Shown here one piece after another: positions 58,694 through 64,000 of a DNA stretch of 64,000 bases. Source of the DNA: Flaveria trinervia (taxonomy: Eukaryota > Streptophyta > Magnoliopsida > Asterales > Asteraceae). The stretch is from the NCBI GenBank assembly GCA_025506515.1, contig CM046443.1, positions 89,767,281 through 89,831,280 on the forward strand. The letters are read 5' to 3'. The position numbers and the translations under genes were made by a program. The notes under the pieces are model-generated. The model ran no database searches and was not told the origin of the DNA. It saw only the letters and a list, made by a program, of their open reading frames with translations. Numbering within the stretch: the stretch's first letter is position 1; each line of letters begins with the position of its first letter.

Positions 58694-59305
58694 TGTTGGA
58701 GCATATATAGTCATATATAGTGTGTTCGTCGCTTGTCGAATAGTCTAGGCTTAATGTTATACACCTGATATGTTGTAAACACATGAAACTGGGTCATTCG
58801 CAGGAGCATATGCGAATGAGACTCAGTCGTACGACTAAGCCATGCTAATGGACCAACCGTGCGACTGAGAGATGCGATTGGGACATTCGTAAGACTGAAC
58901 CATAACTATGGTCTAGTCATACGATTGAACCATACACATGGTCCAGTCGTACGATTGAACCATATGCATGGTCCAATCGCACGAATGGGCCCAGTCGCAT
59001 CTAATATGGGCCGAGGCCTATATATACCAGTTTCAATGTATAGAGAGATTAAGGATTTCGAAAAGGGTTTTAGAGAGAGTGTGCCCGGGAGCCTAGGGCT
59101 GCCGAATGAGAGGGGAGATCATGCTCGACCTTCCCCTTGCCAAGAGTCTTGATTCTTATGTTGTAACAAGCTTGTAATCGTTAGGTTTTATCAATGAAAT
59201 CATTCAATTATAGTTCGTATCATTGTTTGACTTTTTGTTAGTGTTGTTGTTTATCCTTCCGTCAAGAACATGCTCAGATCTTTATCGATCGAAGCCGACT
59301 TCACA
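58694..59305 (+). repeat. Element F 3' LTR
   Basis: 612 bases; about 61 longer than the 5' LTR because of two extra copies of a unit of about 31 bases (ACGATTGAACCATAC and CATGGTCCAGTCGT) at 58915-58975. TATATATA at 59019-59026. Confidence 0.93.
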
Positions 59306-59310
59306 CTACT

Positions 59311-60898
59311 TCCTCCTACCTGGTGTTGTGGTGGATCACCTGATGAGTTTTGAGGCTCAGTAAGTGATTCACTTGTTGAAACTTCACTATTCCTTGATAT
59401 AGTCAGACTATCAGATCTATGAATGGTGGAAGCTTGGTGTATTGCAGCATTTGGAGAACTTGGACTAGGCCTGGGTAGCTCAAACAGTTGATTATCAGTA
59501 GTAGTAGCATCAGCATCGTTTTGAGCACCTGTTCCAACTAAAACATTCTCACAAGATGGTTTAGAATAGTTTGGAAACAATTCTAAATCAAAGATATGAT
59601 CAGGGCCATTTCCCCTAACACAAGGAGTGTGCTCATTAACAACTACGTTGGATGACTCTTTAAATTGTTGATTCTTAATGTTGTATACTCTATAAGCTTT
59701 GGAACTAGAAGAGTACCCAACAAAGATAGCATCATTCGACTTTTCAGCAAATTTTGCTAAATTGTCTTTTGTGTTAAGTATGGTACACCTGCTGCCAAAG
59801 GACCTTAGAAAGCCAATGAACGGTGGCCTCTTGTTCCATAGCTCATAAGGGGTTTTTCCATGGGGCTTAACTACAAGAACTTTGTTCTGCACATAGCATG
59901 CAGTGCTAACTGCCTCTGCCCAGAATGTTAGAGGTAGTTTTGAATCAACTAACATAGTTCGAGCAGCCTCAATAAGTGTCCTATTCCTCCTCTCAGCAAC
60001 ACCATTTTGTTGAGGAGTTCTAGGAGTGCTATATTGTCTGGCAATCCCTTTTGAGATACAGAATAAGTCAAGAACGAAGTTCTTAAACTCAGTCCCTTGA
60101 TCACTTCTAATAATTTTAACCTTGTGATCAATTTGATTTTCTATTTTAAGAATAAAAGATTTAATGTTTCAGCAGTTTCATCTTTAGTTCTTAAAAAGAA
60201 TACCCATGTTAATCTTGTAAAATCATCAACTATCACAAGGCAATATGATTTCCTTCCAATGTTCATTATACTTGTAGGACCAAAAAGATCCATGTGCAAT
60301 AAGTGTAATGGAGTAGTGATAGAGTTAACACATTTGGATTTGTGAGATGTCCTGCGTTGTTTCACTTTCAGGCATGCAACACAGTTATCTTTGCTGAAAT
60401 ACTCCTTTTTAGGCAAACCATGTACCAAGTTATTTTTAGCCAATTTATTCATTGTCTTAAAATTTACATGACACATACGTTTATGCGACAGTGTTGACTC
60501 ATCACTATCAGCTTTGGAAAGAAAGCATGATACTTCACCCATTGGGGAAGCATTGTTCATATCAGCTTGTACATATCCCCTTTCCTAGGAGATCTAAGAA
60601 GCACCAATTCTAGAGGAATTGTCATCCCTGGTTTGAGGATAATGCACTCATGTTCTGTGAAAAGAATTTGGTGCTTTTGATCACAGAATTGAGAAACACT
60701 TAATAGATTGTATTCAAGCTGTTTGACAAAGTGAACTTTGTCAACCTTTAATTTACCATTGGATATACTCCCTCTACCAGAAATATATCCTCCGGCCTCA
60801 CCTCCAAATTGGACAGGACCTCCATCATAGTTCAGAAACTGTTGAAGGAGAGATATGTTCCCTATATGTGCCTGGAGCATCCACTGTCTACTATCCAA
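59311..60898 (-). pseudogene. Element C GAG-pre-integrase and integrase (broken)
   Basis: Right to left: segment 60898-60557 after the protease (SVSQFCDQKHQILFT), 60560-60141 with the HHCC motif (KRMCHVNFKTMNK; NCVACLKVKQ) and LHMDLFGPTS, VIVDDFTRLTWVFFL; a shift near 60140; the middle of the core near 60130-59960 in another frame (the QQNGVAERRN-type motif is readable); and an open C-terminal part 59955-59311 (MLVDSKLPLTFWAEAV, HGKTPYELWNKRPPF). Element F sits in the linker right after it. Confidence 0.88.
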
Positions 60899-63509
60899 AC
60901 ATTGTTGTTCTTGTCATATGGATGTCCTTGCTCACAAGATGAGATTGTTAGTTTTGTTTGGAAACCCAAGCCTTGCTGATCTTGGGTTCTTCCAAAGATA
61001 ATGACATAATTGAACCAAAAAAATATGCATGGGGGTTTAGTAGAGGTCTTTGAAGAAGAGGTTTGGGCTGCAGCATCTTCCTTGATCTTCCAGTCCACCC
61101 TTTGGTTGATCTTGGAGGATGAGCATGTTGAAGCTTTTGCAGCATGGCCATCTTCCGAAGCTTCTTTCTTTTCGGAAGAAGCCTTCACCACCTTTTCTTC
61201 CGAAGCAGTCTTCTTCTGAGATGGTTTCAAGGGAGTTTTCATGTTCTTCCGAACCTTAGTAGCTTTTGCTTCCGAAGCCATTTTCCCTTCAGAAGAAAGA
61301 GTTTCTTCCGAAAGCAACCTTGCTTCCGAAACTAGCTTCCCCTTCTTCATCACTTGAACTGTTTGAAAAGGCCCAAATGTGAAACCTTCCCTGACTCCTT
61401 TTCTAACATTATTTGCATAATGTGTGCTTGCAGGATTGTAGTAACAATCTTTTGCCATGTGGTTTTGCAGACCACACATTATGCATGCAATGTTAGTCTT
61501 TTGGGAATGAGAGGGTTGCTGTTTCTTGAGCTTCTTTTCTTCATCAGCAACTTTTCCCTTCAACTTTTAATCATTTGGCAGGACAGGAGTGATGGTATTA
61601 CACTCCTTTCTTGAATCAGAAGTACCTAACACTTGGAATCCAGCTGAGATAAAGATACCTTTCTGCTTTGGGTCAATCTTCAGCTTGGACTCAGCCACCT
61701 TCTTGGCAGTTCTTCTAACAGCTTTAGCTCTGCTTCTTCTGGCCTTAGTGGTTAGGATTTGATCTTCATAGGAGGAGATGGGTACATTTACTTGTTCCTT
61801 CCCTGTGGTGGCCATTATTGTTGCTTCATCCTTCAACTCTAGTGAGGAAGGGTCAGCAGTTGGAACCTCTTGCTCCTCAATACCATATCTAGGTAGTCTA
61901 ATAGACTCATAGGAGTGTGGTGGAGCAATTTCATTAGTTCCCAACCCTCCTTTGTTCTAATAAAAGAGCCTCAGCAGTGACAAGCTAGGCTTGAGCCTCA
62001 GACAATTTGGATATCAGATCCTTGATTTGAGTCTTGTAGTTGGTGTGTTCATGTTTTAAAAGAGACACAGTTTTCTCTAACTCCTCAATTTTCTTTTGGT
62101 AGTTAGATTCAGCTCTTTTAAAATCAGATTTTAAGATGTTTAAAGACTTAATATCAGATCTGATTTCCATATTGTAATCCTGATAAAGTTTAACTTTATC
62201 TATACAGGCTGGCGTGCAAAGATGTTCATATACCTGGGCATCGTCTGTTCCAGCCATGAGAGCTTGAGCAGGAGTCACATCCTATGCCATGAAGCTCTAG
62301 TCAACCTTTTGAGCCATTGCAGCTGTTTCAGTTGACTTCTCAGCGGGCTTTGAGGTTGAGGGATGTGTGGAAGCCTGTGGGGTTCCAGGATTGGTCTTGG
62401 GAGCCTTGCATTCCCTTGCAAAATGACCTAGTTGGTTATAGTTGTAACACTTTGCCTTGGTCTTGTCAAACCCAAATTTGCTGGTAGTTAGGTTTTGAGG
62501 GAAATGCCTTCCAGTTCTCTTAAAGAACTTCTTCTCTCTATAAGTCAAAAGAGCCATCTGTTGGACAATGTTCACGTACTCTACATCATCTGGACTAAGA
62601 CACTCAAGATCATCAAAGCAGTATTGAAAATCACCAGAGTGTCCACTTCCTGAGACAAAGGCACAACTTTCCTGAAAGGAGTTGTGTTGAGCCTGTTGAG
62701 ACCTTGGAGTCTCAGGATAAGTGATGTATGGTCCAGGAGAGCAGGATGGCTGCTGGTAGGTTAGGTAATGCTGAGGTTGTGGGGGTAATGAGCCTTCAGC
62801 AACCATTAAAGCGTTGCTAGCAGGAAGACTCATGGGTCTGCTTGTTAGTGGCCTTTCTTACTCTCCATCTCTAGGCGATATCCATCAAGGACGCCATAGA
62901 GTTCAGTCATGGTGAGAGTGTTCAAGTTCTCTGTCTCTTGATAGAGACACAGTAAAATGTCCACTCGTTTGGAATAGCACTCATGAACTTTCTAGTAAGA
63001 TCTCTAAGTTTGGGAGTGATCTTCACAGACTGAAGAGAAGAGATAAGATCCATGTACCTGAAGTACTGCTGGCTGAGAGTCTCTCTAGCAACATGAGTGA
63101 AGTTCTCAAACTGCTGCTTCAACGAGTCCTTCTTCAAGTCATTGGAGCTTGAGTACATCTGAGCAAGTGCATCAAACAATTCTTTGGCAGTTGTGCAATA
63201 CTCGAACCCCACCATAATAGAGTTCGGTATTGCAGTCATGAGAATGGTCATAGCATTGATGTCGATGTCCATCTTCTTTCTGTCTTCATCAGAATAGTCG
63301 TTAACAACATTTTCTATCATGGCACCGTTTCCACCAGGAGATGCCACCTTTGGCTTATACGGGCCATTGACAATGGAGTTTCACATCTTGCTGTCTTGGT
63401 ATCTGATGAAGCCTTCCATTCTCCTGCTCTAAGACCTGAAATTTTTAGGAGTAATGATGGGAGCCTTTGTCATGGTTCCCATCTCTACCTCGGACTTGTT
63501 AAGGGCCAT
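60862..63509 (-). pseudogene. Element C gag, spacer and protease (broken)
   Basis: ATG at 63509 (MALNKSEVEMGTMTKAP), stop near 63440. Capsid core 63347-62922 (GFEYCTTAKELFDAL, LKQQFENFTHVARETL); shift near 62900; second part 62833-62297 with a zinc knuckle whose second Cys is Tyr (CYNYNQLGHFAREC). A coiled-coil-like segment follows (62278-61985), then a spacer with an intact second knuckle (CIMCGLQNHMAKDC), Ser/Glu repeats coded by CTTCCGAAG units (61140-61340), and the protease motif WIVDSGCSRH at the end, where a frameshift occurs. Same layout as D. Confidence 0.88.
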
Positions 63510-63586
63510 TTTGAGTGAGTGGGTTGTAGGGAGGAGTGAAAAACAAGTTGATTTAGATGTTAGATCACGCAATCAAGAGCCTGAGT

Positions 63587-63599
63587 GCTCTGCTACCAA
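63587..63599 (-). other. Primer binding site, element C
   Basis: Minus strand TTGGTAGCAGAGC, one base off the usual TTGGTATCAGAGC. Confidence 0.88.
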
Positions 63600-63600
63600 T

Positions 63601-64000
63601 TACAGGATCGATATAAGTCACTTAACACTTTGTTTTCTCTCAAACTCACCTAGAACAATACTCGGGTAAAGATAGAATCAGTAAGAGTTGATCATAATAT
63701 AGAAAGTTATAAAGAACGCAAGAAGTAATTTTCAAGGTACTTTTATATATTGCTTCTCAACTCAATAATACAAGACTCTTACAAGTAGTATGGAATGAGT
63801 TACAAAAAGAACCTATATATAATACTACCTAAAACCGGATATACTTTGATACTAGCTGGGATCCTATAGCTAAAGTCTATACTACAAGACTATAGTTTAA
63901 GGTATCTCGGATAAAGTCTTATCTAAGATTTGGTAGTCAGGACATGTCCCTGACTTACCTTTTGTCACTAACTAAAGTTGGTAACTTGTACTATCATAAA
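63601..64000 (-). repeat. Element C 5' LTR (inner end; cut by window)
   Basis: Matches the split 3' LTR: 63601-63909 with 31195-31503, and 63905-64000 with 50235-50330. It gives the uninterrupted target (GGTATCTCGGATAAA) of element B. Confidence 0.95.

Larger units (their letters stand above)
56909..59305 (+). mobile_element. Element F: compact non-autonomous Copia-like LTR element
   Basis: 2.4 kb, complete: LTRs 56909-57459 and 58694-59305, tRNA-Met primer site, internal domain of about 1.2 kb without any retroviral gene, polypurine tract. Perfect target duplication CTACT at 56904-56908 and 59306-59310. It must have moved with proteins from another element. The LTR and leader carry CAGTCG/CGAATG arrays like A and B, although the LTRs are otherwise unrelated. 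Confidence 0.93.
31195..64000 (-). mobile_element. Element C: Ty1/copia (SIRE-like) element with ORF2, host of B and F; runs past window end
   Basis: Reads right to left: 5' LTR (63601 onward, cut by the window), primer site, gag, protease, integrase, RT-RNase H, ORF2, polypurine tract and 3' LTR. The 3' LTR is split into 31195-31503 and 50240-50783 by element B. F (56909-59305) sits in the linker between integrase and RT. The two LTR copies match from TGCAGGATCG/TACAGGATCG onward (31195 and 63601), which proves that 31195-31503 belongs to C. Gag resembles element D. All genes are broken. Confidence 0.92.

Overview
The window is a nested cluster of transposable elements from a plant nuclear genome, with no recognisable host gene, rRNA, tRNA or CRISPR. 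Plant origin is clear: Ty1/copia LTR retrotransposons primed by initiator tRNA-Met, a BED-finger hAT transposon, and a solo Gypsy-type LTR. A eudicot, probably Asteraceae, is my inference, because an accessory ORF in elements A, B and C resembles a protein family that I recall as hugely expanded in that family and often labelled 'synaptobrevin, longin-like'. I could not run a search.

Layout. Element A (+ strand Copia, about 1-13740; its 5' LTR begins before the window) is inserted in the RNase H region of element D (- strand Copia, 13741-30410). D also carries a solo Gypsy-like LTR (15841-17754, TSD GGACA) and a whole Copia element E (- strand, 18833-26872, TSD AATGT). Right of D lie about 780 bases holding a degenerate CACTA-like terminus. 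Element C (- strand Copia) starts at 31195 and runs past the window end. Its 3' LTR is split by element B (+ strand, 31504-49585, TSD ATCTC), a sister of A. B contains a solo LTR of the D family (41804-42601, TSD GCTGG) and a hAT transposon (42693-45893, 8-bp TSD CTTGGCGT). A rearranged second copy of B's 3' LTR follows B (49591-50239). C is also interrupted by F (+ strand, 56909-59305, TSD CTACT), a compact non-autonomous Copia-like element.

How the genes work together. A to D have the usual Copia order gag, protease, integrase, reverse transcriptase, RNase H, all broken by stops and frameshifts. A and B are unusually long (about 14 kb without insertions). Downstream of pol they carry a second transcription unit: a motif-array promoter with a TATA box, a 5'-leader intron, ORF2 (longin-like N-terminus, acidic and Pro/Thr-rich tail), and a short intron whose phase would join ORF2 to ORF3, a roughly 390-codon domain I do not recognise. 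C has a homologous but diverged ORF2 after pol.

The most noteworthy signals are this spliced accessory module, lesions shared by A and B (suggesting a defective source copy), and short palindromic motif arrays (CAGTCGCACGACTG type) beside the TATA boxes of otherwise unrelated elements.
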